Part shown: in pieces, positions 10,001 through 31,800 of the stretch
Position numbering within the stretch: position 1 is the stretch's first letter
Layout: every line of letters begins with the position of its first letter
Assembly (NCBI RefSeq): GCF_010550245.1
Contig: NZ_JAAGLU010000049.1
Location: 1-61,760, forward strand
Length of the DNA: 61,760 nt
Direction: 5' to 3'
DNA from: Streptomyces sp. SID12501
Lineage (GTDB): Bacteria; Actinomycetota; Actinomycetes; Streptomycetales; Streptomycetaceae
Notes under the pieces: generated by a model
The model's input: the letters and a program-made list of their open reading frames with translations, nothing else
Database searches by the model: none
What the model was told of the DNA's origin: nothing
Program-made: the position numbers and the translations under genes

Positions 10001-13000
10001 GGGGACGTTCCTGCGCTGTGCGGGCACGCACACGGGTGGCTCGGCGGCCTCGGCTGTGTTCGCGTCGAGGCAGTCCTGGGCCATGCCGGTGAGCACGCCG
10101 TCGGGGCCGGCCTCCAGGAGGACGGTGACGCCCTCGGCGGCCAAGGTGCGCACCCCGTCGGCGAAGCGGACCGTCTCCCTGACGTGCCGGACCCAGTAGT
10201 CGGGCGAGCAGGCCTGCTCGGGAGTGAGGAGGGCGCCGGTCACGTCGGAGACCACCGGGATGGTGGGCGGACGCAGGTCGAGGCCCGCGACGACCTGGGC
10301 GAACTCGTCGAGCATCGGTTCCATCAGCTGCGAATGAAAGGCGTGACTGACCGTCAGATGGCGGGTGCGCAGGCCTTGTCCGGCGAACTCCGCCTCAAGC
10401 GCGGCCAACTCCTCGGCCGGTCCGGACAGTACGACGGAGCCCGGTGCGTTGACCGCCGCCACCGCGACAGACGCAGGCAGCGTTCCGGTCACCCGAGCCT
10501 CGTCGACGGAGACGGCCAGCATGCCGCCGCCTGCGGGCAGTCGCTGCATCAGACGGCCCCGGGCGGCGATCAGCCGGCAGGCGTCGGGCAAGGTCAGCAC
10601 GTCGGCGATGTGCGCGGCGGTGATCTCGCCGACGGAGTGGCCGAGGAGGTAGTCCGCGCGCACGCCCCAGCTCTCCAGCAGCCGGTAGAGGGCCGTTTCG
10701 AAGGCGAACAGGGCGGGCTGGGTGTATTCGGTGCGGTGGACGGCCTCGTCGTCGGGCACGTCGGTGCCCGTGCCGAGGACGATCTCGGTGAGCGGGCGCG
10801 GCAGTTCCGGGTCGAGGTGCACACAGACGGCGTCGAAGGTCTCGGCGAAGACCGGGTGGGCGTCGTACAACTCCCGCCCCATGCCGAACCGTTGGGCGCC
10901 CTGCCCGGTGAAGAGCACCGCGAGCGCCCCCTCGCGGGCGATGCCGCGCAGCACTCCGGGCGGCAGCTCGCCGGCCGCGAGGGCGGTGAGGGCGGCGGTC
11001 GCACCGGCCAGGTCGTGGACCGTGGCTGCGGCACGGTGTTCGAGGGCGGCCCGGGTGGTGGCGAGGGCCCGGGTGAGATCGGCGGCCTCGGGAGCGTCCG
11101 CCATCCGGTCGAGGAGCCGGGCGGCCTGGGCGCGCAGGGCGGGTTCGTCGTGGGCGGAGAGCAGCAGGGGCCAGGGGCGGGGCTTGGGTGCCGAGGACGG
11201 TCCGGCAGTGATCTCTACCGGTGCCTGTTCGAGGATGACGTGGGCGTTGGTGCCGCTGATCCCGAAGGACGACACACCCGCACGCCGTGGACGCCCCGTC
11301 TCCGGCCACGCCCGTTCCTGTGTCAGCAGCTCCACGGCACCGGCGGACCAGTCGATCTGGGGGGACGGCTCATCCACGTGCAGAGTCTTCGGCAGTACAC
11401 CGTTCCGCATCGCCAGTACCGTCTTGATGATGCCGCCGACGCCCGCCGCCGACATGGTGTGGCCGATGTTCGACTTCAACGATCCCAGGTACAGGGGCTG
11501 TTCGCGGTCCTGCCCGTATGCCGCCAGCAGGGCGTGCGCCTCGATCGGGTCGCCGAGCCTGGTGCCGGTGCCGTGCGCCTCCACCGCGTCGACATCGGCG
11601 GCCTTCAGGCCGGCGGCCTCCAGCGCGTCGCGGATCACCCTCTGCTGCGCCAGCCCGTTCGGTGCCGTCAGCCCGTTGGAGGCACCGTCCTGGTTGACGG
11701 CCGACCCGCGAACGACGGCGAGTACCCGGTGTCCGTTCCTGCGCGCGTCGGACAGCCGTTCCACCAGCAGCACACCCGCGCCCTCCGACCAGCCGGTTCC
11801 GTCGGCCGACGCCGCGAAGGCCTTGCATCGGCCGTCCTCCGCGAGTCCGCCCTGGCGTTCGAAGTCGGCGAAGAGCGAGGCGTCGGGCATGACACAGACG
11901 CCACCGGCCAGCGCGAGGTCGCACTCGCCGGAGTTCAGTGCCTGGGCAGCGGTGTGCAGGGCGACCAGGGAGGAGGAGCAGGCCGTGTCGACGGTGACTG
12001 CGGGGCCCTCCAGCCCGAGGACGTAGGAGACCCGTCCGGAGACCACGCTGGTGGCGGTGCCGGTGACGGCGTATCCCGCCATCTGCTCCGAGCCGGGCGG
12101 GAAGAGCAGCGAGTAGCCGAGTCCGGCGGCGCCGACGTAGACGCCCGTGCGGGTGCCTCGCAGTGTCGTCGGGTCGATGCCGGCGCGTTCGATCGCTTCC
12201 CAGGAGGTCTCCAGGAGGAGCCGCTGCTGCGGGTCCATGGTGAGTGCCTCGCGGGGGGTGATACCGAAGAATCCGGCGTCGAAGCCGGCGACGTCTTCGA
12301 GGAAGCCGCCCCGCGCCGCGTCCTGGGCACGCCAGCCCCGGTCGCGGGGGAACCCGGTGATGCCGTCGCGGCCCTCGGTGAGCAGGCACCACAGGTCGTC
12401 CGGGTCGGTGACGCCGCCGGGGAAGCGGCAGGCCATCCCGACGATCGCGAGGGGTTCGCCGTCGGCCGCGCGGCGGCGGGTCGGGGCGGTGGCGACGGGG
12501 GCCGAGGTGGCCGTTTCGGCCCGGGTGCCGAACAGTTCGGCGTACAGGGCCTGCACCATGCGCCGTGGCGAGGGGTGGTCGAAGACGATCGAGACGGGCA
12601 GGCGCAGGCCGGTGGATGTGGCGAGCCGGTTGCGGAAGTCCACGGAGGTGAGCGAATCGAAGCCGAGTTCCTTGAACGGCCGGGTGGCCTGTACGGCGTC
12701 GGGGTCGTCGTGTCCGAGAGCCGCGGCGGCGGTGTCGCGGACGAGGCGCAGGAGGACGCCGGTGCGTTCGGTCTCCGTGAGGGGCGTGAGGCGTCCGCGC
12801 AGTGATCCTTCGTCGCCCGCCGACTCGGTGACGACGGCGCGTCGGGGGCGGGCGGGCCGGACCGCCGGGGCCTGTCCGGCGTAGCCCGGGCCGTCGGCGG
12901 AAGCAGGGGTGAGGAGTCCGGCGGGGCCGGTGGGACGCAGCAGAAGGGCGTCGGCTGTGGCCACCGGGGCGCCGGTGCTGTCGGCGAACAGCACCGAGAC

Positions 13001-16000
13001 GGTGGTGTCGCCGGTGCGGGTCAGCCGGACGCGCAGCCGGGTGGCGCCGGTGGCGTGGAGTTCGACGCCGCTCCAGGAGAAGGGGACGGCCGATTCCCGC
13101 TCGTCACCGCCGAGTGCGTACAGCGCGTGCAGGGCGGCCTCGGAGAGGGCCGGGTGGAGGCCGAAGCGTGCGGCCTCGCCCGTGTGCCGGGCGGGCAGCC
13201 GTACTTCGGCGTGGACCTCGCCGTCCGTGCGCCACAGGTCGGTCAACAGGTGCTGCTCGTAGGAAAAGCCGTCGGCGGCGAGCCGCTCGTGCAGTTCGGC
13301 GACCGGTACGGGTTCGGCGTCGGCCGGTGGCCACACCGTCAGGTCGGCGGCGGGGGCACCGGCGTCGGGGACGAGGCTGCCGGAGGCGTGCAGGGTCCAG
13401 TCGGACGCATCGGACCCATCGGACGAGGAGTGGATGGCGAGGGTGCGGCGACCGCCGTCGTCGGCGCCGATCCTCACCTGGAGGCCGACGGAACCGTCCG
13501 GGGGAAGCAACAGCGGGGTGTGGAGGGTGAGTTCCTCGATCCGCGCGCAGCCGAACCGATCGCCGGCCAGCACGGCGAGTTCGACGAACGCGGTTCCGGG
13601 CAGCACCGCACGGCCGCCGAGCGAGTAGCCGGCGAGCCAGGGGTGGTCGTGCGGGGAGATCCGGCCGGTGAGGACCGCTCCCCCGTCCTCGGCGAGCCGC
13701 GCCATCGCACCCAGCAGGGGGTGGCGCAGCGGGGCGAGGCCGACGGCGGTCACGTCGCCGCCCCGGCGCGGCCCTTCGGGCCAGTGGCGGCGGCGTTGGA
13801 AGGAGTACGTGGGCAGTTCGACACGGCGGGCGCCCGTCCCGGCGAAGACGCGTTCCCAGTCGACGGGTGCGCCGCCGGTCCATGCCTGGGCGAGGGCGGT
13901 GCGCAGTCGACCGGGGCCGCCCTCGCCACGGCGGAGGGTGCCGGTCACGGCGGCCTCGTGCTCGTCGGTCTCGACGCACTGCTGGACGGAGGTGACGAGG
14001 ACGGGGTGCGGGCTCGGCTCGACGAACAGCCGGTGGCCGTCGGCCAGCAATGCCCGTACGGCGGACTCGAACCGGACCGGCTCGCGCATGTTGCGGCACC
14101 AGTAGGCGGCGTCGAGGCCGGCGGTGTCGTGGGGCTTGCCCGTGACGGTGGAGTAGAAGGGCAGCCGGCTGGGGAGCGGGCGCAACCCGGCGAGGTCCGT
14201 CATGAGCTGTTCGCGGAGGGGTTCGACGTGCGGGGAGTGGCCGGGGCGGGCGGCGCCGGGAATGCGGCGGGCCTGTACCCCGTCGGCCGTGCAGGCGGTG
14301 ACGAACGCGTCGCAGGCGTCGGGGTCGCCGGTGAGCGCGACGGAGGCGGGTCCGTTGACGGCGGCGATCCACAGCCGGTCGGCCCAGGGGGCGAGCCGCT
14401 GCTGGACCTGTTCCTCGGGCAGGAGGACGGAGGCCATGCCGCCACGTACGGTCAGGGTCCGCAGCGCCCGGCTGCGCAGCACGACGACGCGTACCGCGTC
14501 CTCCAGGGTGAGGCCGCCGGCGATGTGGGCGGCGGCGATCTCGCCCTGCGAGTGTCCGGCCACGGCGTCGGGCGCCACGCCGTATGCCTCCCAGGTCGCC
14601 GCCAGCGACACCATGACGGTGAACAGGACGGGCTGGATGACGTCGATGCGGTCGGCGTCCACCGCGCCGGGTTCGCCGCGCAGCACGTCGAGGACGGGCC
14701 AGTCGACGAGTTCCTGCACGGCGGCAGCACACGCGTGGGCCTTCTCGGTGAACACCGGTTCGGTGTCGAGGAGTTCACGGGCCATGCCGAGCCACTGGGA
14801 GCCCTGGCCGGGCAGCACGAACGCCGTCCCGCCGGTGAGCGCGGTGGCGTCGGTGAGGGTGTCGTGCGGGCGCCCTTCGGCGAGCGCGGCCAGGCCGGTG
14901 AGAAGCGTGTCCCGGTCGGCGGCGAGGATCGCGGCCCGCTGGTCGAGGGGGGTGCGGGTGGTGGCCAGCGAGTAGGCGACGTCGGTGACCTGGACGCCGG
15001 GGTGCTCGGTGAGGTGGTCGGCCAGGCGCCGGGCCTGGGTCCGCAGGGCGGTGGCGCCACGGGCGGACAGTACGGCGGGCAGTACGGCGGGCAGTACGGC
15101 GGGCAGGGGGCCCGGGAGCGGGGTGCCGGTCTCGGGTTCCGCGGCTGCGGGCGCCTGTTCCAGGATCACGTGCGCGTTGGTGCCGCTCACGCCGAAGGCG
15201 GAGACGCCGGCCCTGCGCGGGGTGTCGCCGTCCGGCCACGCACGGGCCCGGTCGAGGAGCCGTACGGTGCCGGTGGACCAGTCGACGAACGGTGTCGGTT
15301 CGTCGGCGTGCAGGGTGCGGGGCAGGGTGCGTTCACGCAGTGCGAGCACCATTTTGATGATGCCGCCGACGCCTGCGGCGGCCTGGGTGTGGCCGATGTT
15401 GGACTTCAGCGAACCCAGCCAGAGCGGCCGTCCCTCGGGCCGGGCGGCCCCGTAGGTGCCCAGCAGCGCATCGGCCTCGATGGGGTCGCCGAGCCGGGTA
15501 CCGGTGCCGTGGGCCTCGACGGCGTCGATCTCGGCCGCGGTCAGTCCGGCGTCGGAGAGCGCGTCCCTGATGACGCGTTGCTGCGAGGGCCCGTTGGGGG
15601 CGCTCAGTCCGTTGGACGCGCCGTCCTGGTTGACCGCCGATCCCCGTACGACCGCCAGCACCGGGTGGCCGTTGCGGCGGGCGTCGGAGAGCCGTTCGAC
15701 GACGAGGACGCCGGCGCCCTCGCTCCAGCCGGCTCCGTCGGCGGAGGCACCGAACGCCTTGCAGCGGCCGTCGGGGGCGAGGGATCGCTGCTGGGAGAGC
15801 ATCACGTGCACGTCCGGCGTGGACATCACGGTGACACCGCCCGCCAGTGCCAGATCGCACTCGCCCGCCCGCAGCGCCCGTACGGCCAGGTGGAGGGCCA
15901 CCAGCGAGGACGAGCAGGCGGTGTCCACGGTGAGCGCCGGGCCTTCGAGGCCCAGGACGTAGGAGATTCGGCCCGACAGCACGCTGTTGGAGACGCCGGT

Positions 16001-16531
16001 GGAGCCGTGGCCGTCGATGCCGCCCTCGGTGGCGGCCAGCAGGCTGGCGTAGTCCTGCTGGGAGACGCCCGCGAAGACGCCTGTACGGCTGCCCTTCAGC
16101 GTGCGGATGTCGAGGCCGGCGCGTTCCAGTGCCTCCCAGGAGGCCTCCAGCAGCAGTCGTTGCTGCGGGTCCATGGAGTGCGCCTCGCGCGGCGATATCC
16201 CGAAGAACGCCGCGTCGAAGGAGGCGATGTCGTCGAGGAAGCCGCCCTCGCGGACGTAGCAGGTGCCGTCCTTCGACGAGTCGGGGTCGTAGAGGGCGGT
16301 CAGGTCCCAGCCGCGGTCGTCGGGGAAGGCGCCCACGGCGTCGCGGCCTTCGGCGACGAGCCGCCACAGGTCGTCGGGCGACTCCACCCCGCCGGGGTAG
16401 CGGCAGGCCATGCCGACGACGGCGATCGGCTCCCGGGCCGCCGACTCCAGCTCGCTCAGGCGCTTGCGCGTCCTGTGCAGGTCCGCGGCGACCTGCTTGA
16501 GGTAGTCGCGGAGTTCGTTGTCATCAGCCAT
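7040..16531 (-). CDS. Modular type I PKS 'B' (3163 aa): KS-AT(alkylmalonyl?)-DH(inactive)-ACP / KS-AT(malonyl)-DH-KR-ACP
   Basis: Two modules (7 and 8 in my numbering). It starts at the ATG at 16531, nine bases after the PKS C stop, with a class 1a docking helix (DYLKQVAADL). Module 7: KS (Cys206), AT with GHSQGE (Ser661) but RPGH at 762-765 where methylmalonyl ATs have YASH and malonyl ATs HAFH, and a DH-like region at about 937-1200. In that region the catalytic His is Tyr969 and the second-motif Asp is Glu1131; an ACP follows (Ser1293). There is no KR, so the beta-ketone remains. Module 8: KS (Cys1518), malonyl AT (Ser1966, HAFH 2063-2066), DH with His2276 and Asp2438 intact, B-type KR (VDD near 2813-2815, Ser2857, Tyr2870) and ACP (Ser3039), giving an enoyl product. 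The C-terminal segment EELLSLIGDEFG is a class 1a docking domain. There is no thioesterase. Confidence 0.97.
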   Translation of the reverse strand: MADDNELRDYLKQVAADLHRTRKRLSELESAAREPIAVVGMACRYPGGVESPDDLWRLVAEGRDAVGAFPDDRGWDLTALYDPDSSKDGTCYVREGGFLDDIASFDAAFFGISPREAHSMDPQQRLLLEASWEALERAGLDIRTLKGSRTGVFAGVSQQDYASLLAATEGGIDGHGSTGVSNSVLSGRISYVLGLEGPALTVDTACSSSLVALHLAVRALRAGECDLALAGGVTVMSTPDVHVMLSQQRSLAPDGRCKAFGASADGAGWSEGAGVLVVERLSDARRNGHPVLAVVRGSAVNQDGASNGLSAPNGPSQQRVIRDALSDAGLTAAEIDAVEAHGTGTRLGDPIEADALLGTYGAARPEGRPLWLGSLKSNIGHTQAAAGVGGIIKMVLALRERTLPRTLHADEPTPFVDWSTGTVRLLDRARAWPDGDTPRRAGVSAFGVSGTNAHVILEQAPAAAEPETGTPLPGPLPAVLPAVLPAVLSARGATALRTQARRLADHLTEHPGVQVTDVAYSLATTRTPLDQRAAILAADRDTLLTGLAALAEGRPHDTLTDATALTGGTAFVLPGQGSQWLGMARELLDTEPVFTEKAHACAAAVQELVDWPVLDVLRGEPGAVDADRIDVIQPVLFTVMVSLAATWEAYGVAPDAVAGHSQGEIAAAHIAGGLTLEDAVRVVVLRSRALRTLTVRGGMASVLLPEEQVQQRLAPWADRLWIAAVNGPASVALTGDPDACDAFVTACTADGVQARRIPGAARPGHSPHVEPLREQLMTDLAGLRPLPSRLPFYSTVTGKPHDTAGLDAAYWCRNMREPVRFESAVRALLADGHRLFVEPSPHPVLVTSVQQCVETDEHEAAVTGTLRRGEGGPGRLRTALAQAWTGGAPVDWERVFAGTGARRVELPTYSFQRRRHWPEGPRRGGDVTAVGLAPLRHPLLGAMARLAEDGGAVLTGRISPHDHPWLAGYSLGGRAVLPGTAFVELAVLAGDRFGCARIEELTLHTPLLLPPDGSVGLQVRIGADDGGRRTLAIHSSSDGSDASDWTLHASGSLVPDAGAPAADLTVWPPADAEPVPVAELHERLAADGFSYEQHLLTDLWRTDGEVHAEVRLPARHTGEAARFGLHPALSEAALHALYALGGDERESAVPFSWSGVELHATGATRLRVRLTRTGDTTVSVLFADSTGAPVATADALLLRPTGPAGLLTPASADGPGYAGQAPAVRPARPRRAVVTESAGDEGSLRGRLTPLTETERTGVLLRLVRDTAAAALGHDDPDAVQATRPFKELGFDSLTSVDFRNRLATSTGLRLPVSIVFDHPSPRRMVQALYAELFGTRAETATSAPVATAPTRRRAADGEPLAIVGMACRFPGGVTDPDDLWCLLTEGRDGITGFPRDRGWRAQDAARGGFLEDVAGFDAGFFGITPREALTMDPQQRLLLETSWEAIERAGIDPTTLRGTRTGVYVGAAGLGYSLLFPPGSEQMAGYAVTGTATSVVSGRVSYVLGLEGPAVTVDTACSSSLVALHTAAQALNSGECDLALAGGVCVMPDASLFADFERQGGLAEDGRCKAFAASADGTGWSEGAGVLLVERLSDARRNGHRVLAVVRGSAVNQDGASNGLTAPNGLAQQRVIRDALEAAGLKAADVDAVEAHGTGTRLGDPIEAHALLAAYGQDREQPLYLGSLKSNIGHTMSAAGVGGIIKTVLAMRNGVLPKTLHVDEPSPQIDWSAGAVELLTQERAWPETGRPRRAGVSSFGISGTNAHVILEQAPVEITAGPSSAPKPRPWPLLLSAHDEPALRAQAARLLDRMADAPEAADLTRALATTRAALEHRAAATVHDLAGATAALTALAAGELPPGVLRGIAREGALAVLFTGQGAQRFGMGRELYDAHPVFAETFDAVCVHLDPELPRPLTEIVLGTGTDVPDDEAVHRTEYTQPALFAFETALYRLLESWGVRADYLLGHSVGEITAAHIADVLTLPDACRLIAARGRLMQRLPAGGGMLAVSVDEARVTGTLPASVAVAAVNAPGSVVLSGPAEELAALEAEFAGQGLRTRHLTVSHAFHSQLMEPMLDEFAQVVAGLDLRPPTIPVVSDVTGALLTPEQACSPDYWVRHVRETVRFADGVRTLAAEGVTVLLEAGPDGVLTGMAQDCLDANTAEAAEPPVCVPAQRRNVPEDEALTTAVAHVHLAGAGVDWSAFFAGSGAERLDLPTYAFQRSRYWPEPRPAATGDLAALGLGPAGHPLLGARIASATDGTTLFTGELSTSAQPWLTDHAVLDTVLFPGTGFVELALWAGGELGCHHLDELTLAAPLLVPAGAPVQLQLTVGPADDTGRRTLSVHARTAPDDPWTAHAEGTLAPAPPAAPTSPPLTAWPPQHAEPVVLDTFYEDLVDHGFTYGPAFRGLTAVWRRGTEVFAEVALPERAGGGFAVHPALLDAAMHSLAFRPSAPTTGGPLLPFAWRGVTTYGQDATLLRVHVRDLAEDQVAVELTDPSGRPVASVSALHMRPTSTDRLETVRIRPEWLLHTEWTAIKDAPTAPAGRVPGRFAVLGDIAARAQAEPLLLTAEAVEYHPDLTALRAGTSLPDVVVVPLPPAEPTAAAARDAVHRVLALLQQWTADDALAGTQLVLCTSGAVRTGADDTIRDPAGAAVWGLARSAQLENPGSVLLIDHLPGAATPLPLAVATALATGEPQLALREDTLLVPRLARLTPATDTTAAPWPTTGTVLVTGATGTLGRLVARHLVARHGVRDVVLAARRGPDAPGTAELITELAELGATARAVACDVTDRAALTALLDTVDDLRAVVHTAGTVDDATLTALTPGQVDAVLPVKTDAVEHLHELTAPLGLAAFVVFSSLAGTMGGAGQANYAAANAFADALCQRRAADGLPALSLAWGPWQRGEGMTAGVAESDLKRIARAGLRQLDPREGMALFDAAVAAGESVAVPVRLDTSALDADSPATPVLLRGLAADVAGPRTGGRQPAASAAGLRERLLPLSATDRTTALVELVRAETATAAGLPTAEAVPQAKPFKSLGFDSLMAVDLRNRLSVLTGLRLPATLIFDHPTPKDLAELLHEGLDLTPVQAPDPALLALQSLETALRTPTDDAGREASLAVRLRVLLTKLEETPGSPGAGGPDGDADDLGAASTEELLSLIGDEFGIR
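15068..15103. repeat. Three tandem 12-bp units encoding PAVL repeats in the KS-AT linker
   Basis: The unit cagtacggcggg occurs three times head to tail with no mismatch. In the minus-strand reading it gives three consecutive PAVL units in the linker between the module 7 KS and AT. Because the unit is a multiple of three, copy-number changes stay in frame and would only lengthen or shorten this linker. Confidence 0.85.
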
Positions 16532-16540
16532 GTGAACCGT

Positions 16541-28783
<12,243 letters not shown>

Positions 28784-28815
28784 AGGTACTCCGATTCAAC
28801 CGAACGGTACGGGGG

Positions 28816-31800
28816 TCAGGTGAGGTCGCCGAACTGGCTGTCGATATAGGCGAGAACCTCGTCGGCGCTGGCCGCGCTGAGCGCGACGTCGTCGGCGGGG
28901 TCGGTCGCGGCGGACGTCGTCGATGCGTCGAGACGGTGCAGGATCCGGCGCAGGCGGTCGGCCACCTCGGCATGTGCCGGGTGGTCGGGCAGCAGTGCTT
29001 CCGCTGCCGTCTCCAGCCGGTCGAGGTCGCGCCGTAGCAGTTCCTCGGGGCCGGGTCCGGCGGGTACCGCCTGCCGGAGCAGGTGCTCGGCGAGGGCCAC
29101 GGGCGAAGGGTGGTCGAAGATCAGTGTCGCCTGGGCCGCGAGCCCGGTCGCCACCCGGAGCTGGTTGCGCAGTTCCACGGCGGTGAGGGAGTCGAAGCCC
29201 TGGTCCTTGAACGCCTGGTCGGGGTCGACCTCGGCGGCGTCGGCATGCCCCAGGACCTGGGCGGTGCGGTCCAGGACCAGGCCGAGGACGTACGTGTGGC
29301 GTTCCTCCTCGGGCAGCGCGGCGAGCCGGGCGGTGAAGTCGGCGCCGGGTTCGGGGAGTTGGCGTACGGCGGCTGCCGCGCGGCGCGGCACCGGGCCGGC
29401 GAGTTCCCGCAGGAGCACGGGGACCGGCTGGTCCCGGTACCGGGCGCGCAGGGCGGCGGGGTCGAGCGGGGCGGCTGTCACGGTGGCCGTCGGAATGGTG
29501 AGCGCGGTGTCGAACAGGGCGAGGGCGCGTGCGGTGGGGAGCGGCGCGGTACCGGTACGGCGCAACCGCTCCCGGTCGCGCTCGCCGAGTGCCGCGGTCA
29601 TGCCGCTGTTCTCCTCCCACAGTCCCCAGGCGATGGAGACGGCGGGCAGTCCGTCGGCCGTGCGCCGTTCGGCGAGGGCGTCGAGATAGGCGTTGGCGGC
29701 ACAGTAGTTGGCCTGTCCGGCGGCGCCGAAGGTGGCGGAGGCGGAGGAGAAGAGCACGAAGTGGTGCAGGTCCAGGCCGCGGGTGAGTTCGTGCAGGTGC
29801 CGGGCGCCGTGGGCCTTGGCGTGCAGAACGGGGTCGAGGCGGTCGGGGGTGAGGGAGGTCAGGACGCCGTCGTCGACCGTGCCGGCGCAGTGCACGATGC
29901 CGGTGAGCCGGTGGCCGTCGGCGGCGAGCCGGTCCAGCAGGGCGGACACGGCCGCCCGGTCGCCGATGTCGCAGGCGGCGACCTGCGCTGTGGCCCCGGC
30001 CGCCGCGAGGTCGGCGAGCAGCTCGGGGACCCCGGGAGCGTCCGTACCGGATCGTGAGGTGAGAACGAGGCGGCGTACGCCGTGCCGCCCGGCCAGATGG
30101 CGGGCGACGCGGGCGCCCAGGGTGCCGGTTCCGCCGGTGACGAGGACCGTGTCGTCGTGGGCGGGCGGTGGGTTGAGAACGAGGACCGCTTTGCCGACGA
30201 GCCGGGCCTGGGCGACGGCGCGGAAGGCTTCGGGTGCCCTGCGGATGTCCCAGGTGGTGACGGGAGGCGGGACGAGAACGCCGGCGGCGAACAGTTCGGT
30301 CAGTTCACCGAGCATCTCCTGGATGCGGTCAGGTCCGGCGTCACCGAGGTCGAAAGCGCGGTAGTACACGCCGGGGTGGTCGGCGGCGACCCGGTCGGGG
30401 TCCCGTACGTCGGTCTTGCCGATCTCGACGAACTGGCCGCCGCGCGGAAGGAGTTCGAGGGAGGCATCGGCGAACTCGCCGGCGAGCGAGTTCAGGACCA
30501 CGTCCATGCCCCGGCCGCCGGTGGACGACAGGAACCGTTCGCGGAATCCGGTGTCGCGGGAGTCGGCGACGTGCGCGGCGTCGAGGCCGGCCGCGTGCAG
30601 CGCGGGCTGTTTGGCCGTGCTGGCGGTGGCGAAGACCTCGGCACCCAGGTGTCGGGCGAGCTGGACGGCGGCGCTGCCGACCCCGCCGGCCCCGGCGTGC
30701 ACCAGGACGCGTCGGCCGGGCTCCACTCCGCCGAGGTCGCGAAGCCCGTACCAGGCGGTCAGGCAGGCCACGGGGGCTGCGGCGGCAGCGGCGAACGTCC
30801 AGTCGTCGGGCACGGGGGCGAGCAGCCGGTGGTCGGTGACGGCCGTGGGCGAGAACGCGCCGTCGAGCAGGCCCATCACACGGTCGCCGGGTGCGAACCG
30901 GGTGGCGCCCGGCCCGGCCTCCAGGACGACTCCCGCGCCTTCGATGCCCAGTTCGGCCTGCCCGGGATACATGTCGAGGGCGATCAGGGTGTCCCGGAAG
31001 TTCACTCCGGCGGCACGGACGGCGATCCGGACCTCGCCGGGCGCCAACTCCCGTTCCCCCGGCCGGTCGTTCACCAGCGCGAGGTCGCTGATCGAGCCAC
31101 GTCGGGTGGCGTCCAGACGCCAGGGGCCGACCGGCACCTCCAGCGGCGGACCGTCCGTCGCGCGCACCAGCCGTCGGCCGTGGAAGCGACCGGCACGGAC
31201 GGCGAGATCGGGTTCGCCGTACGCCAGAACCGTTGCGGGGGACGGCAGTTCACCGTCGGTGTCCACCAGGACGAAGCGGCCGGGGTGTTCGGCCTGAGCG
31301 GCGCGGACCAGTCCGGCCACGGCGGCGTGGGCGAGCGCCTCGTGCGGGTCACCGACGTCCCGCCGGACCCCGGTCAGCAGGCCCGGTGCGCGCACTGCCG
31401 CGGCCCCGCGGGTGACGACCACGAGGGGTGTGTCGGCGTACCGCTCGTCGGCCAGCCACGCCTGGAGCACCCGCAGGACGAAGTCGGTGACGTCCGCGAC
31501 GTCGCCGGGCGGGCAGCACACTGTCACGGCGTCGGGGTCGCCGTCCAGTCGGACGAGGTCGGGGTGTCCGTCGACATCGAGCGACAGCAGGACCGGCTCG
31601 GCGTGTGCGGTTTCCCCGGTCTCCCCGGCGGGCTGCAGTGCCGTCCACTCGATCCGGAAGAGGGCGTCGCGGTCCGGGGCGGTGGCGCCTGGCAGGCGGT
31701 CCGGCGTCACCTCACGAAGCACCAGCCCGTCGACGGTGACGACGGGGCCCCCTTCGACGTCCACCGCTGTCAGGGCGACAGTCCCGTCCGCGCTCCGGCT

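Noticed and set aside
6947..12805. 1952-codon open frame on the + strand opposite PKS B
   Set aside because: It lies wholly opposite PKS coding sequence, has a low-complexity Gly/Arg/Val composition and no recognisable domain. Long antisense frames are expected from high GC3 coding DNA.
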